In this document: positions 35,678-48,300 of the stretch, in pieces | Layout: every line of letters starts with the position of its first letter | Numbering within the stretch: position 1 is the stretch's first letter | Assembly: GCA_018398765.1 (NCBI GenBank) | Contig: JAHBMJ010003212.1 | Location: forward strand, 28,126-92,125 | Reading direction: 5' to 3' | DNA: 64,000 nt | Source of the DNA: Chromera velia | Lineage: Eukaryota; Sar; Chromeraceae | Position numbers and translations under genes: made by a program | The notes under the pieces: generated by a model | What the model was told of the DNA's origin: nothing | What the model saw: the letters and a program-made list of their open reading frames with translations, nothing else | Database searches by the model: none

Positions 35678-36960
35678 CTAGTAGACCTGAGGAGCCTCAG
35701 CGTACTTGTCAACGATCTGAACCTCGGGGGCCTCGACCTCTATGATGGCCTCCTGAGTGGCGATCTTGGGGGTGAGCTTGGTGTCCCCCTGGACCTGAGG
35801 AGCCTCAGCGTACTTATCAACTATCTGTACCTGGGGGACCTCGAACTCTCTGACGGCCTCCTGAGTGGCCATCTTGGGGACGAGCTTGGTGTCCTCCTGG
35901 ACCTGAGGAGCCTCAGCGTACTTGTCGTCGACGTTGTGCACCTGAGGAACCTTGACCTGCTTCTCAACAACCTCAGCCTGGGGGACGTCAACCTCTCCGA
36001 CAACCTCCTGAGTTACGATCTGTGTCGACGAAGGGGGCGGAATAGAGGCGGAGACGGGGGGGTTGGAGATGGGGGAGGGGCGGAGCTGCTCCACTCCGCC
36101 GGACCCATCGAACGCTGACCCCCGACGGGAGTCAAACGTCCCGCCTCGCGAGAGAGCGTCATCCCCCACAGTGGTATCGGAGTTCCCCTTGTTCATCTGC
36201 ATGCGTACGTATGGGCAGGCAGAGTATTACACAGCGAGCGGGGCATGCAGGACGCGGAATTCCTCAATTCGAAGGATTGCCTCAGATGGGGGGGGGCATC
36301 AAAAGCAACACACAAAGCGAATGCAGAGAAACCGATCGATAGAGATAGAGCAAGACGCAGGGTGGAAGGTCGAGGGGGGGAAGCAGCGACAGAGAAGAGA
36401 AGAGAAGAGAAGACAAAAGAAAAGAGAAGCTGGAAGATTGGCGGGAAATCACTCAGCCATCCTGTCTGAGAGAGAGACAGAGAGAGAGAAAGAGAAGGGA
36501 CTTACACGGATTGACAAAGAGAGAGAGAGCAAGAGGCGGAGGAGGGACCAGGATAAGAGAAATCGATCGAGAGAAAGTTCCGGCGTCAGGGAGTGCGGAG
36601 GCAAATAGAGACAGCTAGAGAAAGACAAATGGAGAAGGAGGAAGCGACGCACCTCTGGCCACTCTCGCGATGACCGCACCTCCGGGGAGGGGAAGAACTG
36701 CAATACAGTGCAACAGGGGCAAATGATCGAATGCGTGCAACTCTTTTGCTCAATGGCATGGCCGGAGCCAGCAGCAGACAGAATTAAAGAGAGCTAGGGG
36801 ACTTCACAGAGAGGGAGGGAGGGAGGAGTTGAGGGACCAAATTGACGGCCACACACATGCAGAGATCGGAGGAGTCCGACAGGAGCTAGGAACGAGAGGA
36901 GGCTACTGTCACAGATCCCAAGTTGCTTTCTTCACAGCAGGAGGGGGGAATGGAGACAGG

Positions 36961-37003
<43 letters not shown>

Positions 37004-37947
37004 GTACAAGACAAATCTATAAAAAGCCATCGATCAGAGAATGAATGCGAGAAGCAGAGACGTGAAAGGGCAGGTCTGGCACGGAAGAGAGACGCACCTT
37101 CATGGGGGAGATCTCAACAGGGTCCTCCACGACCTTCTCGAAAGGCTTGTCAACGGTCTGCACCAGAGGGACCTCGACCTGCTTCTCATCGACCTCGACC
37201 TGGGGGACCTCGACCTCTCTGATAAGCTCCTGAGTGGCCATCTTGGGGACGTGCTTGGTGTCCTCCTGGACGTGAGGAGCCTTCTCAACGGTCGGGACCT
37301 GGAAGCGGGGCGCGTGACGGCCAGCCTCCTTGTGCACGTACCTGCAGATGGGGGAGGGGGGGGGGGAGAGGTTGAGACAACATCTAGATGAGGGTCAGGC
37401 ACTTCGGTGAGAATGTTGTAGACGGAGAAGGAAGCAGACCAACACGCACGAGACACAGGAAAGAACACACAGGTGACCCATTTGGGGGTGTGCATGTCGA
37501 CGGGGTGCTCAGCAATGTAGATGCTCTCCTGGAAGGGGCGCATGTCGGGGGCGGGGTGCTGCAACAGTCAGATAGCACATGTACGCACAACACATTTGAT
37601 GAGTCTGTGTGTCTCACAAGAGGAGTCGGAGAAGGACTTCAAGGGGAAAACAAGGAACGTTGAAGAGAGTAGAGAGCATAAACCAGAGGCGAACGGGTGA
37701 CTCGCTCTTGACGGACCATCATGTAGGCGGCGTGCTGGACTCCAACGTTGTGCTGAGCAACGAAGGCTGTTCTGAAGGCGGCCATCTGGGGCTCGACAGG
37801 CACGGGCTGAGGCTGCACAGCGCCGGGGTAGGGGTGCTGGACATTGGTGGCCTGCTCAATGGGGTAGGGCTTGTGCTCGACGTGCTGGACGACCTCCCTG
37901 GGGGTAGGGACGTGCTTCATAGTATCGACAGGGACGGGGGTGTCCAT
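35678..37947 (-). CDS. Alveolin (inner membrane complex / cortical skeleton protein)
   Basis: Minus-strand exons: about 37947-37700 (start MDTPVPVDTMKHVPTP), 37558 to about 37475 (HPAPDMRPFQESIYIAEHPV), 37341-37098 and 36196-35678. Junctions 37098/36196 have a clear donor (AAG|GTGCGT), acceptor (GCAG|ATG) and matching phase. The ends of exons 1 and 2 are less certain. The last two exons carry repeats such as VPQVEVDEKQVEVPLVQTVD and four rounds of KYAEAPQVQ..TKL.PK.ATQEA, the Val/Pro/Glu-rich repeat typical of alveolins, which form the filament network under the alveolar sacs. The first exon's VQHVEHKPYPIEQ is also alveolin-like. The reading frame ends at TAG 35678-35680 in the middle of a repeat unit. 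A larger upstream open frame overlaps the start in another frame (37965-38470). Confidence 0.8.
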
Positions 37948-37964
37948 GTGCGTGATCGCTCGCT

Positions 37965-38470
37965 CAGGGACATCGCTTTCCGTTTTCAATCTCCGCATCT
38001 GACGGCCAATTGGCCTTGATCCACATATTCGGGTCGAGGACTTTCTTTTCAAGAAGATTGCGAAGCATTTTCGGCTTCAGAGAGTGAAGCTGATCGGAAA
38101 TCTCAGGGGAACAGAAGAGAACAGAGTCTTCGCTGATAAGTTCAAAGCAACTTTCGACTTCTTTCTCGATCGCCCGTCCGAGAAGACCTGGAATAGTCCC
38201 CTTCAGCTTACGCAGAGGAAGGAGCTGCTGCAAGGCCCCGACATCGTCACGGTCGATGCAGTTCTGGAGAAGATCGAGAAGACAAGAACGCTCGGAGACG
38301 GAAGACAGATTTGCAGCAATACCACCCAGACCCGTGCACAAGTCTGGGGAGTATCGCAACGTCAGAAGCTCTTTCGAAAGAGAAGAAAACTTCCAAAATA
38401 GCTTGAGAGAGAGCATGCCGGAAGCACACATAATCTGTGGGAAACAGCTTTCCTCAGAGGACAGCTGCAT
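37965..38470 (-). CDS. Unassigned minus-strand reading frame of 168 codons
   Basis: A long frame (CASGMLSLKLFWKFSSLSKE, then VGALQQLLPLRKLKGTIPGL, then LHSLKPKMLRNLLEKKVLDP) looks like real helical protein sequence. It ends at 37964-37966, 17 bases before the alveolin ATG and in a different frame. I find no known domain. It may be an upstream exon of another gene, an inserted gene fragment, or a 5' part of the alveolin transcript. The opposite strand is open too, so strand is not certain. Confidence 0.4.
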
Positions 38471-39348
38471 CCTGTACGTTTTTCTAGGTGCACTTGGAAG
38501 GGGAAGCTGTCAGAAGGAATCTTTTGTTTAACGGGTTTTCCCGTCCGCCTGGTAAAGAAGGAACAAGCTTGCTTGCAGTCGTATAGCCTCCAAAGTCACT
38601 GCACACGGTCCCATACAGCTGATCTACAGGGTTCGTCGAATTCGATATCTATCATCTGTGACGGTAGTTTGTATGACCTGTCTGCTTTCGATCATCGAGT
38701 CACACGTTGGGCTGTCTTTTGTGCCGCAGTCACTGTGTGCATGCATGTCAGACTGATATCCGACGCTTAAGAAATTGCTTCAGCACTGCGTGCGCGACGG
38801 TGCGAACAGGCTTCAAAGCGAAATTTGAGGGCCGCGAAAGTGCATGAGATGTGCATGAGACACGCGTGGAAACTGCATGTTTTTAAGTGCCCCCCCAGCC
38901 CTTTTTCATGCATACTTTCCGGGGCCCAAGGGCCCAGCTCGGTGCTTCCACTTTCACAGGCTCCATGCAGTGGCATGCCGGGGCCCCCGTAATAATTGTG
39001 TCTAGTGCATTGTAGACCGAATTTGTAGTGCACTTTTGATTGTTGATGCTTGAATCAATGTCACAATGTGGCCTTCAGTCTCTGTGTTGTATGTCCACAC
39101 AAAGGTACACAGACCACAGACATTGTGACACAACGTTACAGCCAGGCTGAGCCTTCATCTTGGATCTGCCCTTAGATTGTTTCGTTCGCACCGTGTCCGG
39201 GCGCGGCTCAGTCTATCTTGTCATTCCAGGGTGCCAGGAGACAGCAGAGGATTGGGACTTGTTCTTGCCTCTTCCCTCGTTCCCGGCTGTCACCGCCGGC
39301 ACTTCCAGACACAACGCCTGTGAACTTTGTTGATTGGGTCACGTCACA
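38471..39348. other. Interval between divergent alveolin and channel genes
   Basis: No gene is seen. It contains GTGCCCCCCCAGCCC and GGGGCCC palindromes near 38.89-38.99 kb, and a GTCACAATGTGGCC / CATTGTGACACAA pair in opposite orientation near 39060 and 39121. It must hold the promoter of the plus-strand gene, but no motif can be named safely. Confidence 0.5.
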
Positions 39349-42300
39349 ATGGCTGGCAGCGGTTTGACAGAAAACTTTCTGAACATCAATGCCTCCACAG
39401 CAGGATACACCCCCCTCCAGCAGGTGGACTCCTCTCCTGTGGTCCCTGCCCCAGCAGAGACACAGCTGCAGCAGACTCTGCAGGGGCCCAGGACCCAGGC
39501 AGAGGAGTCCACTGCGGAGCTTCTGGAGGCGGGGTGCGAGCGGGCCCTCTTGGCAATACAGAAACTAGAGGAGGGAGGAAGCAAACAGAAGGAAGATGCA
39601 GTGAATGAGATTATGCAATTCCTCAAGTTGGCAGCCAAAGCGAAGACAGTAGACCCCAAATATGACCTTCTTTCGAACCACAGAGTGTTGGAGCAGATTC
39701 GAAAACACGACCTGCTGTATCGTCTCCTCAAATGGAACACCACTGTGAGGTTCGAGGGGGCGTTTGAGATTGACGAGAGGGTGTGGAAGAGTGGAGACAG
39801 ATGCAAGGCAGTGAAGGTACAGAGACGGCGCAACACCCATTTCCTCATCGGAGTTATGCCCCCAGGCCCTCCTGCCATTGTGTGCAACAGGGAGAGGAAG
39901 GACGGAGCAGAAACGGCTTTTCGCCTGCACCCACCCATGAGTGTGGACTATCAGGCTGCGGACGTCTTCATTCCCCAAAACGAGGCAGATCACCTCTGTG
40001 TGGCTCTACTCGTCGAAACCACCCGTTTCCGTGCGCGTGCACGTCCGGTCGTGTCCCTCTTTGAGTTCGCCCCTCAGCAACAGCCCATGGCACCCGATGT
40101 GGCCTCAAATGCGCAGAAATTGTTCCAATACAGAGACGACTCGAAGCCGTTGAGGAAACTGTTGTTGGCAGAGAAAGAGGAGGATCAGAACAAGGTTGAG
40201 ATGTTCGAGGTTGCAAAGATCAGCCCCGACGGTCGGTTCGTGGCGGCGGTGTCGCGTTTGGACAAAGGCACAAGGGGTGGAGGTGGGGGTGCCCGTGCGG
40301 GTGGTGTGGGGAGTGACTACTTCCTGTATGTGTTTGACACCATCACGGAGACTGATGGCATCGACCGGGCTCCCTCTCAGGGTGGTGGGGGTGCTCTCCG
40401 TCTCTCTCGCGTCGGTGTTGGGGGAGGAGACGGGGCGGCACAGAGAAGGTCGCAAGTCCACCCAACGGGGGGGGAGGGAATGGAGCAGAGTGCACACGCA
40501 ATCGATCGGGGGATGCTGGGGGGTCTGGCGGCAGCCCGGAAGGCGAGGGAGGAGATGCCGGTGTTGAAGTGGAGACTCAGATACCCATTTCAACCAAAGT
40601 GAGTGAGTGAGTGAGTGAGTGAGGGAGTGAGTGAGATTGTCTTTGGAAGAGATACTGCTCCTGATTCATCTGAAAGGCTCTGTTCTTTGCTCTCGTCTTG
40701 AGGGGGGGGTCGTTTTCTTTTGACTTTTCTTTTCCCTTTTCTAGAGCGTCACGGCTCTTCTCCAAATGCGCTTTTGTCTATGCAGATTCGTTGCCGAGAC
40801 CTTTTCTGCCGTTGAGCTCTGTTGGAGAGTGGAGGGAACTTCTTCCTCCTCTTCCTCTGGCACGACGACGCTGCACATCGTGTACGACCAGGGCGTGCAC
40901 ATCGTCCACATGGCCGATTTTGCACACCTGACTCAGGAGAAGATCTGCAGGGGCAGCCAGACAATGTGGGACCCCATGTGGGAACCTGCAGGTCCGTTTC
41001 TTTGGTTGTTTGGTAGGTTGGTTGGTTCTTTGGTTGTTTGGTTGGTTGGTTGGTTGGTTGTTTGGTTGGACGTGTGTGTGTGATTGTGGTCTGTCTTTTT
41101 TTTTCTTGTTGGCTCCAGGGACACCGACTTTGATTCGGGATTCTGGAATCTGGTGGGAGGACCGGGAGAGAAACCATCTCGATCGATCCATCTGAGGCCA
41201 TAGCTAGGTCATGACGTGCATGCCACCAATCGTGCAATGCGTGGTTGGTTCGGCAAAAACGGACAGGACACACGGTATTCAGCACAATCCCTGCATGATG
41301 GCCATCCATCCCCTTGTCTGTCTCATTAATCTGCAGAGGTCTCTGTGGACGTGGGCACATTGACGGATGGGGGGGGGGTCCTCCGTGCGGCAGTGGACCC
41401 GGAAGGCCGATTTCTGGCTCTGATCACCTCAGAGAAGGAGGAAGACGAGGACCAGGGCCCAGCCGCGAGAAAGGGGGGGAAGGCCGCGAGGGAGAGACTG
41501 CAACTGCAGGCGGAGATGGAGAAGGAGAACCGTCTCCTGATTCTTGACGCACGCCTTGGGTGTGTGGTGTCTAGAGTTCGTGGCCTGCCGGGACTTCAGA
41601 GGAACTCCGTGCTTCTGTGGGGCCCTATGGGGCGTCGCCTGGCTGTGACTGTGTACACTCGTTTGGGCCCTGCTGCTCAGGTGAACCAGGCAGCACCGAG
41701 TTTTGAGGAGGAAGTGGCGTACACGGCCGTTGTAGATACGTTGAGGGGTGTGAAGGAAGATCTGTTGCCGGGATGTGCGGCCAGGGAGTGGCTTCCTCAG
41801 GATAGATCTGCAGATTTGTTTGCACGGGCAGGGAACAGGCTGTTGATCACAAAAATTGCAGAGGAGAAAGTGGAGGGGGAGGAGGGGGAGGAAGGCGACG
41901 CCCTCGCACCAGGGGCCAAGAAGGCAGAGGTCAGTGAATAGAAAGGAAATATGCAACGCAGAATGCGGTTTTCTTCTTTGTTGCTTGATGTGCTGGGGCT
42001 CCTATCTGGAGCCAGTGCCTCTTCTGTCTTCCTGCGCTCATTTCACATGCGTGCCGAGATTTCAAATCATGCGATTTTTTTTCTTTCTCTCTTCCTTCAA
42101 GCGTTCTTCCAAAGGTCCTCCATCCATCCATCTCTTTGTCGCGGTGTTGCAACGCTTGGCTTCTGCCTTTCTTTTTCGTGTTTGCGTGTATTTCTGTTTG
42201 TGTGAATGGTTCGATCCTCTTGAAGAAAACGATGACGGCGTGTGTTCTGAACATGAACGCGGGGCAGAGACGGAAAACGGACCGGCCCTGGATGCCTCGG

Positions 42301-45300
42301 AAGGAACGAGTGGAGGTCTCCGACTGGGCCTCTGAGGTCGGTCGGTGGGTCAGTCGGTTTGTGAATGCATGGGGGGGGGATAGATGGAGGGTTTATTCCT
42401 AGTCCTTGCAAAGGAGTTGGTCAACCGTGGACAGCGGGCGGAAGCGTAGACTCCAGAAATCTCATCCTGATCATTGATTTTGATTCTGTATCTCTCTTTC
42501 TCTTTTAGTCTGGACAATTTGGCCTTTTCTTTTTCCTTCCTTTCCCTCTTGGGTGTTCACTCTTGCAGGTCTGCCCGAGCAACTCCGGTAAGTGTTTGTT
42601 TTCATACATATTTGAAAACAAAATAAAATTAAATATTAATATACGCATTCACTCTTGCAGGTCTGCCCGAGCAACTCCGGTAAGATGGTGGCGGTGATGT
42701 GCCGGAAGAAGCCTCTGGAGCTCTGTCTGTATGCACTCGACAAGGAAAGGCCCAACTTCCTCAAGGACACTCCCGGTAGGTGGGGGGAGAGGTTGTGTTC
42801 TTTGCGTGACACAGAGGTTGTGTTCTTTGCGTGACACGAAGATGCTTCCTCCCCCTTCTGTTGGAATAGGCTGGTTTGTGTTAGACGGGGTTTTTTCCGA
42901 ATGGTCCCGCTTTCTCCTTGCATGATTTTTTTTTTCTGCTCACTTGTGGGTCTACTTCTGTGTCCTTTGGTACCTGTCTGTGGAGGTTCCGCCCCGATGG
43001 CTTCTTTGCTTCCTGTTTGCTGCAGATGCCTCTGTATCCCTTGGCAGCATCGCCACGAGGGGAGAAGAAGAGTACGACAGTGTGTCGGTGTTGATTGTGT
43101 GGGCTGCTGATGACAGCCGTGTGTTCGCTCTGGTGTCAATTGAGGAAAAGAACGGGATTTGTGTGGTGGAGGTGGACAAAGAGAAGTTTGTGGAACCTCG
43201 ATTCCAGGATGCGGGTCTGTCTACATGAAGGGGGAATGAATCAAGGGGGGTGGAGACCCCAATTTATCACAGTTTCCCTCTCTGCCTCTCTGTCTCTTTG
43301 GCTGCGCCACATTCTCTCTCTCACACTCGCTTGCAGGCCCCTGCACTGATTCCTTTTTTCTTGTTCTCTCGATGTCGCTCTGCCCCTTCTCCCCTCATTG
43401 GCACTCTCTCTGCAGTAGGCAACAATCTCTCAGACTGGTTTGCATTCTGCGCTTTGTCTCTCTGTATTCCGATCGTGCCTCGCCATGGCATTTCCTTCCT
43501 TCTCTTTGTGCCTGCAGTGTCTGCTCCTGTGGTTGTGGATGTTGAGGACACCGTGGACTTCTCTCTGCTGACTGTGGCCAACAACAGGAACCAGGGGGAT
43601 GAGGAGCTCTACTTCCACACGGTGTTCGTGTCCCCGTGTGACAGGATTCTCTACGTGTCTGCATCCGTCAGTTTCTCAGAAAGACGGTAGTCAGACATGT
43701 TTGTCGTTCAGCGATCGAGTGAAGCGGAATTAAGAGAGAAGAGGAGAGACCCTTCCGTTGCCACGTGCGTGTCCTCTTGCACTCGTGTTCGTCTTTCTTT
43801 TCTTTTATCCAGCATGCTGTGTCCGTTTGTGAATGTCCTTTTTCTTCCTTCCTCCTTGCACTGTTCTTTCTACTTTTGCTCTAGTCTTGTTTGCTGCCTT
43901 GCCCATCGAAGCAGCCTCCACTCCCTTAAGGCCCCTCCTCTGGTGCCGAAAAAAAGAAAAAATGTTTAGTGATTCATTAGTCAACGCAAGTACGCGTGCC
44001 GATTTGCAGGAGGGATGCTTCTACCTGGACCCTGAGAACTTCAAAGAGAAGCAGGTGGAGAAGCTGGCAGACAAGCCTGCAGGCACCACGGCAGGCCAGC
44101 AAGGCACTAGTACAACCATCAAGACCCTAGAGCTCAAACCCTTCCCCTCAGACGTCTCGGTCATCTGGCCCTCCATCCCCTCGCCCGTAGCCTTCGACGC
44201 AGGTCTGCATGTGGCTCGGGAGAGACGCTTTCAATGAATACTACGGGGGAAAGGAAAGGAGTGGTGGTCTCTGCGTGGTTGGTTTCTTTCGATGGCATTT
44301 TCTCTCTCTGCATGTGCGGACCAACTGAGATTGCATCGCAAGGGTAGATGGAAACGAAGAAACCCGAAAGGAATTCATTCGACAATGAAAACGAGTTCAT
44401 GCGGTGCATGGGAGGGGTGGGAGAGAAAAGAGAAGGGAACGTCAATAGAAAAGAGAGGTAAATGGGGATAGAAAAGGGAGAGATCGACAGAGAGAAGGGG
44501 GGGAACAAGGTGAAGATGGAGTTTTCGCATCTGGATTATCTTTTTGCACATTGTGCTTTGCTTGCAGGTCTTCTGAGCGAGGATCAATTGGAGTGGTGTC
44601 AACATCAGTCGAAGGGATTCCTCAAGGGGACTGCTCTCGACGCCTCTTTGAAGAATCCTGTGCCGATCATCTTCGCCAACTGCGGAGAGAAGGTGTTGGT
44701 CTACGACCAAAACCACGAGACCTTCCAGGAAATGCCCCAAGTAGAGACGGTGCAACTCCGTCAGCGTCGTGTTGTCCTAGGCCCCCCTCTCGGCAGACCC
44801 CTTCCGGATACAGACGGGGAGGGGAAGCCTCAGGTGGCAAAGAAGAGATCCAGTTTCTCTTCCTCCTGGTCGTCCGATGGATACATGATGACCCACAGAG
44901 ACAAGACACAACCAGACGCATTCCTGCGGAGAGTGGTGGACATCAGCACGTCAAATGATGGCAGGTCGGTCGGAATGTTGTCTTCGGGGGCAGGTTTTGT
45001 CTAATGAAGAGTGAGGGGTCTGTCTTTTCCACTTTCTTCCTCTGTCCCTTCCTTTTTTTCTCTTCGTCCCTCCCTCCTTTGATCTTTCTTCTCTACTTCA
45101 ACGGTGCATACCCTACTTATCTGTCTGTCTGTGTGTCGCTTCCTTCGTTCAGGTTTTTCGTTCGTTGGACAGACGCCCAACGGCTCCTGATGGCCGTCTG
45201 GAAGTTCCCAGCAGATCGCAGAGAGGAGTACCAGAAACTCGGGTTGGCACCCTGTACGGTGTCTGGCACAGCAACGGCAGATGTGAAGGAGCTGTGGAAG

Positions 45301-48300
45301 GGCAAATGCTCCCACGACAAGTGCAGCAGGGGACTGGAGGGGGAGACGCCGCAGTGCTGCTACAGATGCAGAAAACTGTACTGCGCCTTTCACACTCTTA
45401 AGGTAGGCTGGAAGGGATTGATTGGAATGGCCTGTCTGCTTTTTTTCTTTGCATCAAGCAGGCTGTCTCATTTTCTTTCAGGTGCTTTTTCAACGCATTC
45501 TCTTCAATTGATTCCTTGGGTTTCCTGAGCTCGTTCTTGTCTTCACGAAACCAGTCAGTCCATCGAAATGCTTTTGGTCACTTCAGAAAGTTCCGAGCCA
45601 GATGAGACAAACGCCTGTGCCTGCCTTTCATGATCATTGCCTGCTTTCATTTCAGGTGAAGGACGTGATGATCGACCTTCCCGATTTTGCGGACCCGAGG
45701 GAAGGTGAAACCAGAGAGGTGTACACGAAGGTGGCAGACATCGCCCTGACCAACCCCCTGATGGCTCTGGAATTCACAACCAAGTGGAGGGGGGAACCGA
45801 CGGGAAAGCTCAGGCTGCGTCTCTTCAGGTGTGTGCGTCTTTCATGAAGTGAAAGAAAATGCATGTTGACTCAAGGAGTTCTTCTTCTCCGCTCCTGGAC
45901 TTGAAGTGTCTCGATCCACAGGACAGAATGAATACACATATTCCAATCCCCTGTATTCCACTTTGGGCCTTACATGGAATCAGGACCCCTTCAGCAACGT
46001 CAACGGCAGCAGCACGCAAAGCCCACGAGTCGAGATTGAGGGATGATGCATCTGTCGATCTATGGATGTGTTTGTTCAAAGTCATGAAGTCCTGCCTGGT
46101 GAACAAGCAAGCCCCTTCCTCTTCCACCCCCTTCTCCCCCTGCAGATACGAGAAGAAAAAAAAAAAAAAAACTTTTTCTTTTTTCTTTTCCCCCCTTCTC
46201 CCCCTGCAGATATGAGAAAGAGAAGATGGCCCTGCAGGAAGTGGAGAGACTCCAGCAGGAGATTGACCTCACAAAGGAGACCCCAAGTCAGGACGAGACA
46301 TCCATCACAGTCACCCTGCCCTCCACAGATTCCCTGGTTGCCAACGCACGACCGGGGGATCTCCTGAGGATCGTGCAGAGGCAGGGGAGGGGACTGCACA
46401 TGGAGGAGACGAAACTGAGGCTGACTGTGGGGGCGACGGAGGTGTGTTCGATGAACGACGCCCCGCATCCCCTGGAGAGAAAGCAGAAAGGGGCGGGGGG
46501 GGCAGCAGACGTGCCAGCGTTCTCGACGTCAGACGCCAGGGACGCCCCCCCGAAGGTGTGGATGTGCAGACGCAAACACGTGCTGGAGGAGAGAAACGTG
46601 AACAGATACCATTCCTGTGACATCTGCAGAAGGAGTATCGTCGAGGGTGTTGCCAAACGATGCAACGCGTCAGTGCTCTCTCTCTCTGTTTTCGTTGTCT
46701 TTGTTATTGTGCTTTTTTGTGTGACATTCAGAGCCCCTTCCTTGATCAGTAGAGAGGAAAGAGGGTACGAGGAGGACCCAGGCCGAGACGGGATGAGGTG
46801 TCACTCTGCACTTTGTCATGGGTTGGTTGACCTTTGTCTCCCATTCCTGCAGACACCTTTTTGTGTTCAGTCCTCCTGCATTGTTTGGCCTTCTCTCTCT
46901 TGGTCTGCGAGGGTTTCGATTTCTTCTGAGCAGCAGAGAATGAATGCATCACTATTCTCATCTTCTCCTTGTGCATGTGCAGATGTGACTATGACGTGTG
47001 TCGGAAGTGCACGTCTGTGAAGGACCAGTTCGTGTGCGACAACGGCCACAGGACCTGCAAAGTCCTCATCCCTGCCTCCTCAGTCCAGCCTCAGGCAACG
47101 ACTGTGAAAGAGAAGAACAGCTCAGGAAAGAGACAGTCGGACAATCTGGGTGCATGGAGCTCCCCCATCACCCCTGCCGAGCCTGCCGAGAGTCCCTTGC
47201 AGCCCTGGCGCGTTGCGCTTCCTGCTGTCGTCTATGAGGACGTTGAGAAGAGGGCAGTTGAGGTCTTCACTCGGAACGACGCAGAGGAATTCGACTCCGA
47301 CGAGGAGGACGAGGACGATAACAGCGACGATGACGGAAACACCGCACAGCCGAAACAGGACGGCATAGTAGTAGGGTCGAATCCCAACCAGTTGTCGGTT
47401 GGGGCAGCAGAGAAGGCCCAAGCAGGGGGGACTGCACAGGGGCCGCCCTCGAAGAAGCCGAAGAGCGAGGGAAGCCAGATGGAGAACTACAAACCTCCTG
47501 CACAACCCATGTGGGAACTCTTCAGAAGAATTGCAGGTCGGTCGGAGTGAAGAGGCTTTTTTTTTCTGGCGGTTGTTTGAAGCAGTGCCCAGCGAGTGTG
47601 TTTGAGCCCTTCTCAAAAATCTTCTTTCAAAGGATTGCTTTTGATTTTCTCAGAAATGATGCAGCTGGCCGTCCTTTCCTTTGCAAGTGTGAAGGCGAAT
47701 GTAGACCCAAGTGATCTCTTGCTTTGTGCTTCTCACTGTCGATTTAAGAAAAGGAAAAGGAAGAGAGGCATGCAGAGGATCAAATTTCGTTCTCAATTTT
47801 AGAAATTCACAGGGGTCCCTCCCTCTCTGTCTCTCCCTCCATCCCTCCTTCCATCCCTGACTCCCAGTCCCTCTAGCTGTTGGCACGCCTGGGGAGGGAG
47901 GGAGGGATGTGTGAGTAGAGTTTGATTGCCTCGTCTCCCTTCTTGTTATTCTTTTCCTTTCTCCTTCGTTCAGGCATGCCTCTCGTTGAGGCCGCAACCT
48001 TCTACGTGATCCCCCACATGGAGTCTGACTCTTCCGGCACATTCTTCAGGTCGATAGGCTGCTTAGATGTCTGCATGGACAATTCTTCTTCGTCTGCAGA
48101 ATTTGACTTCATGTGGAGATGCTCCTTTTGTTTTTCACGTCTGGGTCGTCGGCCTTTATGTCGACACTTGGGTCTTTTTTTGCGTTCTCTCTGATTTCCG
48201 CTCCACTTGATGGGTGCAGGCTGGATGCTGAGTCTTTTTTGCGTTCTGTGCTCATCCGGACCCCCATCTGTTGTCTTTTGTGTCCTGTCGTCTGGTCTTT

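Noticed and set aside
42790-42840. Tandem repeat of AGGTTGTGTTCTTTGCGTGACAC in a channel intron
   Set aside because: It is a plain adjacent duplication without a hairpin or splice site, unlike the five cases reported.
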